From: Platerodrilus igneus
Lineage: Eukaryota; Arthropoda; Insecta; Coleoptera; Lycidae
Direction: 5' to 3'
DNA: 64,000 bases
Assembly: GCA_036346225.1 (NCBI GenBank)
Contig: JARFIW010000966.1
Location: 2,920,501-2,984,500, forward strand
A model generated the notes under the pieces. It was not told the DNA's origin and did no database searches. It saw nothing but the letters and a program-made list of their open reading frames with translations. Below, in pieces: positions 22,380-33,926 of this stretch. Positions within the stretch are counted from its first letter, which is position 1; every line of letters starts with the position of its first letter. The translations under genes and the position numbers were made by a program.

Positions 22380-22752
22380 ATATGTTTAGTTTCTAACAAA
22401 AATAATAAATCAAGTTAATATACATTAACCAAGAAGTACATAGTAAATTGTGTTCTATGCTTTATATTAATTGTAAACTGATTTCTTCAATGTTAGGAGG
22501 TGAGTTGTGTACCAGTTAAATTTTCTTTTAAAAAATTTTTTAGATTGACTTATTATAAATTATTTAAGTTTTAATATTTTTATATTTATTGTAGACTTAA
22601 ACATGTGATCATGGTTTAATACACCGAAACGCGTAATGTTTATTACAAATATTAAAAAGCATTTTTACTATTATGACCTACATCCCAAGAAATTTTACAT
22701 ACAAATTGAAATTTTAAAGGTCAAGAAACATTTTACACACACCCACACACAC

Positions 22753-22754
<2 letters not shown>
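22380..22754. other. No gene recognised
   Basis: AT-rich spacer between two (TA)n tracts, with no coding frame of note. Confidence 0.5.

Positions 22755-22805
<51 letters not shown>
22755..22805. repeat. (TA)n microsatellite
   Basis: A continuous run of TA repeats, preceded by a short CA-rich run (ACACACCCACACACACAG). The minus-strand frame rich in Ile-Tyr across it is only a translation of the repeat. Confidence 0.97.
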
Positions 22806-22807
<2 letters not shown>

Positions 22808-22834
22808 ATAATTGCACAAGAGGGTTGATTAATG

Positions 22835-22985
22835 CTAAGGTATTAGTTAATAAAATGAAATAAAAACTTAGACTTTTATGCAATAAATGATCACTTCGAA
22901 TAGGTTATTAGTTTAAAGATGGAAAATATAAGATCCCGGACAGGATTGGAACCTGTATATCTAGCTTTTGCGACCGATGCCCGAA
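22835..22985 (-). repeat. SINE family B, copy 2 (head truncated)
   Basis: It shares with copy 1 the plus-strand segments CTAAGGTATTAGTTAATAA, GATGGAAAATATAAG and TCCCGGACAG. The B-box region reads, on the minus strand, AGGTTCCAATCCTG. It stops near 22985, before the A box. It begins about 30 bases after a (TA)n tract. Confidence 0.75.
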
Positions 22986-23313
22986 AAGCAAAATATTGAA
23001 CTTTGATAATTTTGATAGCAAACTACAACACTTATATGTTAAAGAAGGTCCGAAATATAAACTATTTTGTTGTAATTAAGTAACTTCATAAAAAATTCTT
23101 TATTAGGTCACGAACTACATTTTATAGCAGATATCGTGTGTACAAAGTCAACTAAAATAAATTCATTTGGAGTTTCAAATTCAAATAGTGAATTTGTGAT
23201 TACATTGAAGAGAATAAACATACTGAATGCTGCAGGTTTAATACGATATTAAAGGAGGGATGTTAAATTAGATGACTTTCGATAGTACTGATTATTTAAA
23301 AGGGGTGTAAATA

Positions 23314-23354
<41 letters not shown>

Positions 23355-24067
23355 TAAAAAATATTTAATTAGGTCTTTATATATTGTTTCTTAAGAATGA
23401 TAAAGAAAATAATTGTGAATTGTGTATTTAAAATATTGTTTTCAGAGGGGTATCGTTGATTCATTATATTTGTATTTGTCTCATTGGTGGTATTTGATTT
23501 TGGGTATTCTGGTATTTGGATGAGCTACTTGCGAGGCGTATCTAGAAGTTAAATTTATATCGTAGCAGGTATTGACGTTTGAGTAGAATTACATAGCAAG
23601 TATTGACGTTCAACTTTATAGTTTTTCGAAGCAGTAGGAGCGCCACTTGCTGTGACTTAGGTACGGTGAACAGCACTCAACGAGAATGCAACTACTAAAT
23701 ATGAAATTGCTGCCATACCTTCTTTTTTTTTCTTTGCCTGGCTAGCTCAACGGGAATTAAAGTGTAAAAATTACAAAGATGAAATAACGCACAGCAATCT
23801 CAAGAAAACTTCTATACAAAAAAAAATTATAAAACAGTTTTCAGTTTAAGTTCTTACAGAGAATTATTCCTAACGATTACCTATATACTAAAATCATCCT
23901 TACCTACTCTTTGTTAACAGCTAAAAATCCTTTTACGCGTGGATAATTTGTCTATCTTTTATTACCATGTTCGTGAAATGTGATTGCCCAATAACTCTCC
24001 ACAGATAATTTATTATAGGTCCAGATGCTGCGAGCGCTATTTTCTACAAACTATCCCCTTCATAAGT
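22986..24067. other. No gene; one (TA)n tract
   Basis: AT-rich sequence with a (TA)n run at about 23317-23346. At 23560-23612 the phrase TAGCAAGTATTGACGTT and a near copy occur 33 bases apart. No coding frame is recognisable. Confidence 0.5.
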
Positions 24068-24099
<32 letters not shown>

Positions 24100-24104
24100 T
24101 ATAT
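24068..24104. repeat. (TA)n tract bordering the LTR element on the left
   Basis: A TA run with one interruption (ATAAATATATAT) that ends exactly where the 5' LTR begins (TACTCATATTT). Its counterpart lies at 31460-31504 on the right side of the element. Confidence 0.95.
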
Positions 24105-26211
24105 TACTCATATTTAGACCAGGGTAGAAAATTAAATAATCACATCAAATAATTTTAATCACCGTGTAGAAGCTTTGGGAAAAGGTACGCGTTATTAAAA
24201 AAACCGTGAAGCATAAAAATTCATTCGTTTCATTAAACATAAGAGATTTAAATCATCTACAAGACGCTTGCTATAAAAAAAAAGGAAGCAGTATTAAAAA
24301 GCTCTACATGTAATTTAATTATTCCTTGTAAAGAAACAAAGAGAAATTACGTGCAAAATTTATATTAATTAACTCTATTTCAAGTAACCGGTATTAAACA
24401 AAATGTACTGATAATAATTGAATATTTGATTAGGAGTCACTAAAAATTAAAGGGTATTAATTTTAATTGAAGTTAATTGAACCATTAGTAACATATAATA
24501 TCTATAAAAACTTGAAAAAACCCAATAAAATGCAAATCGTAGAAGTGTTATTATGTTTGAACACCTGCGTATTTTTAAAAAGCTCATTCTGCGTAAATTT
24601 TGCAGATAATTAATGGTTACAGAGAATGTTGGAGAAACCGTCGCATAATAGTTACGAGAAATGCTAAAGGTGGGTTATTTCACAGTCCACATGGACTGAA
24701 ATAATCGATAATAAAGAATATCAATTTGCACCAATAAGAACAGGTTAGATAGAGACAGATAATATGCGCAAGACCGAGACACATATAGTAAAGGCGTGAG
24801 TAGAGCAACGTCACGGGGTTGCGATTGGGTGAAAATAAAAGGCAAAATTGAGAGGTAAAAATAACATTTCTGTATAAAATTCAATTAGTTATTTCCAGAC
24901 TTTGCGAGCCGTGTCGAAATTTCTGAGATGTAACTGGTGCGAGTGCAAATTTCGTAAAAATCGCATGCCGAGCTGCGGAATGGGAACCTAGCATGCGAAA
25001 TTCTTTAGCATTGTCCGTTTTGGGGACTAGACCGACAGACAGGCTAACCTTTATATATACCGAGGTTAATATGAACAAGCTCTCTTAGATCTTCGACTTG
25101 ATTCAATGCGTTAAACAGTGCTTTTTAGTTTTCCGGTTTTGATTGAATAATTTAAACAGTTTGCTCGAATATTTTTGTGATTTAAAACAGCTTGTTCTTT
25201 ACGTGCTACAATGAATGTACTTTAGTGCACTTAGAAAAGAAGATACAAGGTAATAAAGTTTAATATCACTGTACCAATTAGTAAAATTTACAACGACAAA
25301 TGAATACACAAAAGTAGGCAGTTTTGGCGTATATTGGTGAAAGAAGCATGAATTTCTTTGCTATTTTCGGGGTGTTAATAATTAAATGGTTCATAAACAT
25401 GACTGGATCCACAAAACAAGGTTCAGATATACACAGATGAGTTCCGGAAAAGCCCTGAAACAACTTTAGATGAATGGTGGTGGAGAAATTTTAAAAGCGT
25501 TGAGAATCAGAAGCCGTAAATATAACCCAGTTGGAATGGTGTGATTAACAAAAGGGACGAGGTACATTGAAGCTACGAGTGCAGTAACCTTCAGGTAAAT
25601 TATACTATTTTGTTTGAACTTTGATGTTTTCGTGTGTGTTGAATAACTTTATAATTTATTTACTTAAAATGGACAGTAATGAAGTTGTACTAACAACAAA
25701 TTTTTAATGTTAAGGTGAAATTTTCTTGTTTAAGTCGAAAGGAGTATTTAGTATTTATGTTCTTGATGAAAATTTGGGTATGTCTTTGAGCTCAATTAGA
25801 CGAACCTGGTTAATTAACGTAAAGGGGTGGTAGATGCTCCTTTGTACTCAGACTCAGGTCTGCATATATTGTTACATTAATTAGTAGGCATCCTACAAGG
25901 ACTTTAATTTTGGATGCACATTAAAATGATAACAAATTTAAATCTTGAAATTTTCTGATACTGAAATTTATGCTGAATTTTTAATTTTGAAATTTTAATG
26001 TATTGTGAATATTGATGTAAATAGAGTTAACGTTGATGTTTGTGGTAGGAATGTGTTTGTTTTTTTTTATGAATGAGGATGAAGGTTTATCTAGGGGAGC
26101 AGCCGAGGCGATGAACAGAAGAAAGTCGACGGACCAGTTAATTTAGGAGGTTTCACAGCATACATGACGCCCAATTCGTGAGGCTCGAATCTAATACAGG
26201 GATACACAGCA
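24105..26211 (+). repeat. 5' LTR of the ~2.1-kb-LTR element
   Basis: The 2107-bp repeat begins TACTCATATTTAGACC, not TG, and ends GATACACAGCA. It contains a TATA-like TTATATATAC at 25051 downstream of ACCGACAGACAGGCTAAC. A segment near its end (about 26155-26190, CACAGCATACATGACGCCC...) resembles the LTR end plus primer site. A 65-residue minus frame (25078-24881) is conserved in the other LTR only because the LTRs are copies. Confidence 0.93.
25051..25060 (+). promoter_or_regulatory. Candidate LTR TATA box
   Basis: TTATATATAC lies between GACAGACAGGCTAACC and CGAGGTTAA. The same arrangement is kept in the 3' LTR (about 30297) and, on the minus strand, in the diverged solo LTR (about 46001-46010). 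That conservation supports it as the LTR promoter. Confidence 0.55.
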
Positions 26212-26215
26212 TTCT

Positions 26216-26245
26216 TTGGCGACCCAAAAGTGAGGCTCGAGTTCC
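26216..26245 (+). other. Primer binding site of the ~2.1-kb-LTR element
   Basis: TGGCGACCCAAAAGTGAGG followed by CTCGAGTTCC starts four bases after the 5' LTR. The TGG start and the TCGAGTTCC (T-loop-like) further on suggest a tRNA 3' end. I cannot name the tRNA with confidence; a TGGCGACC start would fit some Arg-type sites. Confidence 0.6.
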
Positions 26246-26378
26246 AAATAAAATTTTTGTGATTTTATTCCAGGAAACTGGCGATCTGAGAGAGAGAGTT
26301 TCTGTGTGTGTATAAATTTAAGAGTATTTTTAGAGTGTGTGTGAGTGATTAGAACGTAGGCAGAGAAAAGAGTGGTTA

Positions 26379-27565
26379 ATGAGTCAAGGAGTGGAAATTG
26401 GAAGTAACGATAGTGCATTGGGTGAAAAAAATTCGAAAATGGAAGAAGCTGGAGGCAGTAGAGATCAGTCGAGGACGGAATCAGGGGATCAAGGAAACGA
26501 GATGATAATGAGGATGCTTGAAAGAATGAATGAGACGTTAAGTGGGGTTAGAGAGGACTCAAATCGAAAATTTGAGCAGATGAGTGAAGAATCGAATAAG
26601 AAATTTGACCAATTAAATCAGGAATTAGGGGATAAAATAGAAAAATCGACGAGAGAATTTACAGAGTTTAAAAATAGTCTTACCGTGAAAATGGGGGAAG
26701 TTGAAAATAGGGTTGATAAAATGAGCGTGATATTACAGGTCTTCGACAGGAAATGGGACATTTAAGGTCCGAAGTACGCATTTTTTGTGAAGAAGAGATT
26801 AATGTAAAAATGACTGAAGTAACGGACTCATGTAGGGATCAGTTAGGCAGGGTAGAACGCGAAGTTAGTAGTATCAAATACAACATGTCAAATTTAACGG
26901 GGGGATGTCCCAGATTTTATACAGGTGGAGGTATCATTGGACCAACACATGAAGTTTTCTGGCGATAACAGGGTAAATCCACAAATTTTTATTAATAGTG
27001 TAAGAAATCTAGTGGGAAATTTATTTGACTAACAGACTAAACTGAATACGATAAAGGCTTTATTAAAGGACAACGCGGAAGCATGGTACAATTTAGTAGG
27101 ACAGGACATAGACACTTACACGGACTTTGAAGACAGATTTTTAAAGCACTACTGGAGTGACCACAGACAAGATCAGGTACGAGACGACTTAATCACAGGG
27201 AAATTTAAGGGAGAATTTTCAGGAAGTAGGGAGCAATATGCTATACGCAAGTATAGCATAGCTAAGCAACTGAACCCACCACTGACGGACCGACAAATTA
27301 TCAAGTATTTATCACGACACTTCGAGGTAGAAGTAAGACAACACGTAGCACTACAGAACATAGTGGACAGAGAAATGTTTTTAGAATACCTGCAGAGGTA
27401 CGACGACGTAAGTAGTGGACGACCTCGGGATAATAGGGATAGACAGATCAACACAGTTAGGTATGACAATAGACGGGACAACTATGCTAGAAGGGGAATA
27501 GTTACGGATACCAGCGACAGAATTGGGAACAGCGACCACCATACGTTAGAAGTAATAGTTTAGGA
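26379..27565 (+). pseudogene. gag of the ~2.1-kb-LTR element, with frame breaks
   Basis: ATG 26379 opens a charged N-terminal domain (MSQGVEIGSNDSALGEKNS). Residues 45-128 form a likely coiled coil with regular heptads (for example KFEQMSEESNKKFDQLNQEL). The frame shifts at about 26755 into 26753-26968. It shifts again, into a frame running from about 26950 to 27563, that reads FSGDNRVNPQIFINSVR, one in-frame stop, then DNAEAWYNLV and FEDRFLKHYWS. These are the standard capsid landmarks of Ty3/gypsy gag. An Arg-rich tail (RYDNRRDNYARRG) replaces a zinc knuckle and may bind RNA. The product would form the particle. At least two frame changes and one stop make this copy defective. Confidence 0.82.
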
Positions 27566-27699
27566 AGGGGACCTGCACCGAGACCGGAACCTACCAGAAG
27601 GAATAGTTCACCGGACATGAGGGGGACAGCTAATACAGACACGGAACGAGTGGAAACGCCTAGGACATACGCTGAGGTGACGGCTAGACCAGGACCGAG

Positions 27700-28677
27700 T
27701 AGGGAAAACAGACCTGGACAGGATTTTTAGAACGCGACAGACCACTAGATTTCAGTGTAAATGTATATGAACATCCACGTGAATTTTTCAAAATTGAGGA
27801 GGAAGTAGAGCCAGAAACTGAGGAAAAATTATGTTTGCCAATTATTAATATAGGAATTTTTGAGAATAATGTAGAAGTATTACTTGATACAGGGGCAGAG
27901 GCGAGTTTAATATCGGAGGAATTCGTCAGCGAAATTAGGGATAAGGTTTGTGATAGAATTATGCCTATAAAGCGTAGCCATTTAGTAGCTCCAAATAAAA
28001 AGAAGTTTGCTGTAGTAAATAGTGTTGTGGTGCTTAGGATAAATATAGGAGATTTAAGCTGTGAACAGGAGTTTGTAATTGTACCTGGACTGAAGTTTCA
28101 GAGCATTTTAGGTGTTGACTGTATGATGAAGTTAGGGGTGTTGATAGATATGGAACGGAAGGTAATAAGGATTAATGATAGGGTAGTGCCATGGAAGGGC
28201 AGTTATGAAGTCACAGAGGATGACACGGGGTTTAGTATTAATGTAGTAGAGGTGGAGGATGATGAAGTTAAACAGATCAACACGATAAGATGTCCAGAGG
28301 ATAGGAGAGTAGAGGTTCAAGCTTTAGTACTAAAACATGCAGAATTAGTGGGGGTAGAAGCAACAGCAGCATATCGGGAGCAGGTGAAGGCAGAATTAAA
28401 TAAAGATGCACGAAAAATTAGTCAAGGGACCAAACCGCAATTCCATTGTCCACCATCCGTGGACACATTTTTGACGAGGTTAAGTGGCAAGTTTGTTTTT
28501 AATAAAGTAGATTTAAGGAATTCATTCTGGCGGATTCCATTACACAAGAATTCTAGAAGGTACACAGGATTTTCCGTAGAGAGAAAAATCGAGAATTTTA
28601 AGCTAGTATCGTTTGGTTTGTCGGCAGAAAAGAAAATAAAAATAAATAAAAAAGAAACAGACAAGTGTAGGGAGTGA
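27700..28677 (+). pseudogene. Protease and truncated reverse transcriptase
   Basis: The open frame from about 27790 carries a retropepsin: VEVLLDTGAEASLIS (active site DTGA) and, about 80 residues on, FQSILGVDCMMKLG, the second conserved protease loop. It then changes into RT sequence at about 28440: FLTRLSGKFVFNKVDLRNSF and GFSVERKIENFKLVSFGLS, matching the palm/finger region up to FGLS. The linker and RT N-terminus are shortened (KPQFHCPPSVD). After FGLS the sequence becomes purine-rich repeat and reaches a stop at 28675, so the catalytic YxDD, RNase H and integrase are deleted. The protease itself looks intact. Confidence 0.85.
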
Positions 28678-29345
28678 AGAAGAAGTAATATGTAAAAGTC
28701 AGGATAATAGGGATGATAAGTTTATTGTATGTGAGATAATAGGGATGATAAACATAGATATAGAAGGGGGAGAAATAGGGATGAAGAGTATTAGGTTGGT
28801 GAGAAGAAAGACTTGGAGGGTCAAGAAGAGAGTTAGATTTAAATAACTTGATGAACAAAGGATAGAGATAGGTGAATTTTAGTATAGTTATAGAAAATAA
28901 AGCTAGGTATAGGATAAATATGGGAGATAAGTAGAAATAGGTTTAGGATGTGAATAAAGAGTAAATGTAGGAAGAAAAAAGATAGGTTAAGTATAGATAT
29001 TTCATATAAGATTAGTGGAGAGTTAGGAATAGAGTAAGAGTAGGACAGGTATATAGGATTAGGTAGGGGGAAGTAAAGTATAGTGAAGATTAGTTAAAAG
29101 TTAAGAATAGGATAGGTAGAGGGGATGAAGTTAGGGATAATTTCGGTTTATAAAATTAGGTGAGAGTTAGGAATAGGATAGGGATATAGGATAGGTGTAA
29201 ATATTTTTTTTGGATTGGATATAAGTTAGGTAAGTTAGATAGATAAGGGTAGAGAGAGATAGGCAATTTTTTTTGTAAATTTTTTTTGTCTAAATGCTTT
29301 ATATTTGCATTCAAATAAGTGGGATTATTTGTATTCAAATAGGGG
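28640..29345 (+). repeat. C-poor purine-rich tract before the 3' LTR
   Basis: For about 700 bases the plus strand is built from variations on AGGATAG, GATAATAGGGATGATAA and GAGATAGG and is almost free of C. It starts where RT breaks off and ends at the polypurine tract. Long minus-strand frames here (for example 28858-28598) reflect only the strand bias. Confidence 0.8.
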
Positions 29346-29350
29346 GAAAA
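29337..29350 (+). other. Polypurine tract of the ~2.1-kb-LTR element
   Basis: AAATAGGGGGAAAA lies directly before the 3' LTR start TACTCATATTT. This also confirms that the LTR begins with TACT and that (TA)n is not part of the LTR. Confidence 0.85.
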
Positions 29351-31457
29351 TACTCATATTTAGACCAGGGTAGAAAATTAAATAATCACATCAAATAATT
29401 TTAATCACCGTGTAGGAGCTTTGGGAAAAGGTACGCGTTATTAAAAAAACCGTGAAGCATAAAAATTCATTCGTTTCATTAAACATAAGAGATTTAAATC
29501 ATCTACAAGACGCTTGCTATAAAAAAAAGGAAGCAGTATTAAAAAGCTCTACATGTAATTTAATTATTCCTTGTAAAGAAACAAAGAGAAATTACGTGCA
29601 AAATTTATATTAATTAACTCTATTTTAAGTAACCGGTATTTAACAAAATGTACTGATAATAATTGAATATTTGATTAGGAGTCACTAAAAATTAAAGGGT
29701 ATTAATTTTAATTGAAGTTAATTGAACCATTAGTAACATATAATATCTATAAAAACTTGAAAAAACCCAATAAAATGCAAATCGTCGAAGTGTTATTATG
29801 TTTGAACACCTGCGTATTTTTAAAAAGCTCATTCTGCGTAAATTTTGCAGATAATTAATGGTTACAGAGAATGTTGGAGAAACCGTCGCATAATAGTTAC
29901 GAGAAATGCTAAAGGTGGGTTATTTCACAGTCCACATGGACTGAAATAATCGATAATAAAGAATATCAATTTGCACCAATAAGAACAGGTTAGATAGAGA
30001 CAGATAATATGCGCAAGACCGAGACACATATAGTAAAAGGCGTGAGTAGAGCAACGTCACGGGGTTGCGATTGGGTAAAAATAAAAGGCAAAATTGAGAG
30101 GTAAAAATAACATTTCTGTATAAAATTCAATTAGTTATTTCCAGACTTTGCGAGCCGTGTCGAAATTTCTGAGATGTAACTGGTGCGAGTGCAAATTTCG
30201 TAAAAATCGCATGCCGGGCTGCGGAATGGGAACCTAGCATGCGAAATTCTTTAGAATTGTCCGTTTTGGGGACTAGACCGACAGACAGGCTAACCTCTAT
30301 ATATACCGAGGTTAATATGAACAAGCTCTCTTAGATCTTCGACTTCATTCAATGCGTTAAACAGTGCTTTTTAGTTTTCCGGTTTTGATTAAATAATTTA
30401 AACAGTTTGCTCGAATATTTTTGTGATTTAAAACAGCTTGTTCTTTACGTGCTACAATGAATGTACTTTAGTGCACTTAGAAAAGAAGATACAAGGTAAT
30501 AAAGTTTAATATCACTGTACCAATTAGTAAAATTTACAACGACAAATGAATACACAAAAGTAGGCAGTTTTGGCGTATATTGGTAAAAAAGCATGAATTT
30601 CTTTGCTATTTTTCGGGGGTGTTAATAATTAAATGGTTCATAAACATGACTGGATCCACAAAACAAGGTTCAGATATACACAGATGAGTTCCGGAAAAGC
30701 CCTGAAACAACTATAGATGAATGGTGGTGGAGAAATTTTAAAAGCGTTGAGAATCAGAAGCCGTAAATATAACCCAGTTGGAATGGTGTGATTAACAAAA
30801 GGGACGAGGTACATTGAAGCTACGAGTGCAGTAACCTTCAGGTAAATTATACTATTTTGTTTGAACTTTGATGTTTTCGTGTGTGTTGAATAACTTTATA
30901 ATTTATTTACTTAAAATGGACAGTAATGCAGTTGTACTAACAACAAATTTTTAATTTTAAGGTGAAATTTTCTTGTTTAATTCGAAAGGAGTATTTAGTA
31001 TTTATGGTCTTGATGAAAATTTGGGTATGTCTTTGAGCTCAATTAGACGAACCTGGTTAATTAACGTAAAGGGGTGGTAGATGCTCCTTTTGTACTCAGA
31101 CTCAGGTCTGCATATATTGTTACATTAATTAGTAGGCATCCTACAAGGACTTTAATTTTGGATGCACATTAAAATGATAACAAATTTAAATCTTGAAATT
31201 TTCTGATACTGAAATTTATGCTGAATTTTTAATTTTGAAATTTTAATGTATTGTGAATATTGATGTAAATAGAGTTAACGTTGATGTTTGTGGTAGGAAT
31301 GTGTTTGTTTTTTTTTATGAATGAGGATGAAGGTTTATCTAGGGGAGCAGACAAGGCGATGAACAGAAGAAAGTCGACGGACCAGTTAATTTAGGAGGTT
31401 TCACAGCATACATGACGCCCAATTCGTGAGGCTCGAATCTAATACAGGGATACACAG

Positions 31458-31459
<2 letters not shown>
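29351..31459 (+). repeat. 3' LTR of the ~2.1-kb-LTR element
   Basis: This 2109-bp repeat matches 24105-26211 end to end with scattered substitutions and one-base indels. It ends GATACACAGCA and is followed directly by (TA)n. Confidence 0.93.

Positions 31460-31504
<45 letters not shown>
31460..31504. repeat. (TA)n tract bordering the LTR element on the right
   Basis: A pure TA run that starts immediately after the last LTR bases (CACAGCA). Confidence 0.97.
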
Positions 31505-31507
<3 letters not shown>

Positions 31508-33215
31508 TGACGTTACAAAGAGATCACCAGAGGTCATTGATACCCAAATTCCAGAAATAAAGACTCTCCCAAATAGAAAGAATCCGGGAAGAATTGGAAT
31601 TTCCAAATATTCATTGTTCCCCCCTGTATAATACAAGCGCATTGCATGTACAAAGCCATTAAATTTATCCGCATTAATAAAAAGCATAATTCGCGTCTAT
31701 TACGTAACTACAGAGTGTGTAGAGCATTTGAAAACAAAGCTCTCATCAAAAGTACTAGAAATAACTTAAATTTAAGCTATATTCCAGAATTCTCTGGTAG
31801 ATTACTAATAAAGACAAATTTGTCATATTTCCTAAAAAATATTTTTTAAACCCAATTAGTTATTAAACGCCGATACAAAGAAGTCCGAGGTTGATACAAT
31901 TTTAAAATGAAGCAGAGATAAAATAACGCGAGGTTTATAGTTTTAGTAGCCTTGCGTGTGACATACGAAAGGAGATAGTAGCGGATAACTTTGTGCATTA
32001 GACAAGTATAAACAGCGCCTTTTACCATAAAACATAAATAATAGTTGACACCAATTAGACCATTAAAACGCGCAATTTCCTGTAAAATTACAACGCTCAA
32101 GTGAGTAATTCTTCCAATTAAATCTGGAATGGTATGGAAATTATGACGTAGTTAGATAAATTAATATAAAAACCTGAACTCGGTTGGAACGATTCAATCA
32201 TTCATACAGTCACGATTCATTTTAGGACGTCGAGCATGTTACTTTGAGAAAAGTCATTGATTAAGTATGCTTCGTGTATACAGTATTTAATATTTAAGAT
32301 GTGCTTAGAATAAAGAAGTAAATCTTAAAACGTAATTCCGCATAAATATGGAACATAATTATTATTAAAACATTACAAGAATTGAACAATTTTCGAATAG
32401 ACAATTATAATGCAAAAGAACAGCTAGTTAATTAATTGAAAAATAGAAGATGGACTTTGAAAATTAAGATTCTAAATGGAGATTTAAAAATATATAAACA
32501 AACTAGAAACTGGGATTTTAACGTTAATTATAAAATGGAGGTGGAAGATATTTACCACCGTTAATAGTAAGTTGGATAAGCGCTATTTGATTTCGCAAGT
32601 ATTGATTTTGGATTTCTTTTTTTGTAACTGATACTTGAGTATTTTATCATTTGAATTTAGGTAGATTAAGTTCTCATTTTAATTTCGTTTTATGAGCGGT
32701 TTTTTACCAGAAAGTTTTTAGGTCAGCGTTCGAAACATCTTGACCTTTAATAGATTATCTGTGAAGCATCATTGACCAGTTACACTCTTCCTTCAGGGTA
32801 GTAAAAGCCAGGTAAATTATCCACTAGAGAAGAGATTCGAGTTCTGTAAATTTTAGCAAAGATTAGGTAGGGAATATGTTAATAATTAAGTAAATAGGTA
32901 CTTGTTAGGAATAATTTCATGTTTAAAAATTATGCTGTAAACTGTTGTATATTCTTATGTAGAAAAAGGAATTGTTTGTGAATGTATAAATGATTTTTTT
33001 GAGATTTCTGGGTTTTATTTTATTTTGTAAATTCCATAGTATACTTTCCGCTGACCTAACCAAGCAAAAAAAAAGTTAGAAAGAACGATAAGATAACAAT
33101 TATAAATTCCCATTTTTCTACGGTTGGCACAGCATCCTTTTAGCGACTAATCAAAGTTCGACCGTGACACAGCACTCTCTTAGTAACGCCCAACGCGAGG
33201 CGTTGTCAAAGCAAG
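31505..33215. other. No gene recognised
   Basis: AT-rich sequence with small frames on both strands (31646-31849 plus, 31687-31505 minus, 32100-31846 minus). None shows a known motif. About 33170-33230 is slightly GC-richer, without coding signs. Confidence 0.5.
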
Positions 33216-33217
33216 CC

Positions 33218-33277
33218 CCACATACTGGATGCCAATATATTTCTTGCGATACTGTAGTAGAACAGTAAGACTCACTT

Positions 33278-33326
<49 letters not shown>

Positions 33327-33411
33327 TATATATAGATGTGATGTTAAATTTCCACAAGCTGGATGCCAAATATTTATTGTTATACTGTAGTGAGACAGTA
33401 AAACACACTTT
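33218..33411 (+). repeat. Direct repeat of about 60 bp on either side of a (TA)n tract
   Basis: CTGGATGCCAATATATTTCTT...ACTGTAGTAGAACAGTAAGA (about 33225-33275) recurs as CTGGATGCCAAATATTTATTG...ACTGTAGTGAGACAGTAAAA (about 33359-33404). Between them lies (TA)n at about 33280-33335. Confidence 0.85.
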
Positions 33412-33871
33412 TCTATACAACAGACGCAGAATTTCTAATCTAAATTTAAAAATCCATTTTCTTGATTATTTCAGTCAGTAGAACATGAAAAGGCTCTCCT
33501 GCTCGAATACATTAGTTTTTTAATGTTAAATAAAAATTTTAAAGTACAATATCTACAAATAATAATATAGAAAAAAATATAAAATTGACCTGCTTTATCA
33601 TAGGTAAATTCCAATCACTTTAATTTTTAATCGCTCTAAATGATTGCTTTATAAATAGAAAATTTCTTTCAATATCGCTGCTTCTCGTATAAATTATGAC
33701 TTTTATTGAACGGAATAACGAGCATGTGCATGTCTTTTTCGAACCTTATGCGTAAAATGTCCATCGATTTAGCTAATATAGAACATAGGTTTGTACACCG
33801 AACACCGAACATTTTAATTAATTATATCGAATTAGAATTTTGCCTTCATTGACCAAAAAAACGTTTGTTTT

Positions 33872-33876
<5 letters not shown>
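33412..33876. other. No gene recognised
   Basis: AT-rich non-coding sequence with no repeat or motif of note. Confidence 0.5.

Positions 33877-33923
<47 letters not shown>
33877..33923. repeat. (TA)n microsatellite at the tail of SINE B copy 3
   Basis: A TA run directly adjoining the 3' end of the minus-strand SINE. It is probably its microsatellite tail. Confidence 0.95.

Positions 33924-33924
<1 letters not shown>

Positions 33925-33926
<2 letters not shown>

Larger units (their letters stand above)
24105..31459 (+). mobile_element. Young Ty3/gypsy element with ~2.1-kb LTRs, pol deleted
   Basis: Two near-identical LTRs (24105-26211 and 29351-31459) enclose a primer site, gag, a protease and the first part of RT. 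I count roughly two dozen differences over 2.1 kb by eye, so the insertion is recent. RNase H, integrase and most of RT are missing. A purine-rich tract fills the space before the 3' LTR, so the copy cannot have integrated by its own enzymes as it stands. It would need a helper in trans or lost pol afterwards. (TA)n borders both outer ends. A solo LTR of the family is at 44822-46964. Confidence 0.92.

Noticed and set aside
22695..22883. Minus-strand frame rich in Ile-Tyr
   Set aside because: It is a translation of the (TA)n tract. The same applies to similar runs near 31460, 44790 and 46970.
24881..25078. 65-residue minus frame conserved at 30127-30324
   Set aside because: Both lie at the same place in the two LTRs of one element, so their similarity reflects LTR identity, not protein conservation.
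31505..31687. Minus frame beginning MLFINADKFNGFVHAMRLYY
   Set aside because: It ends in the (TA)n tract and has no recognised motif, so it is unlikely to be a gene.
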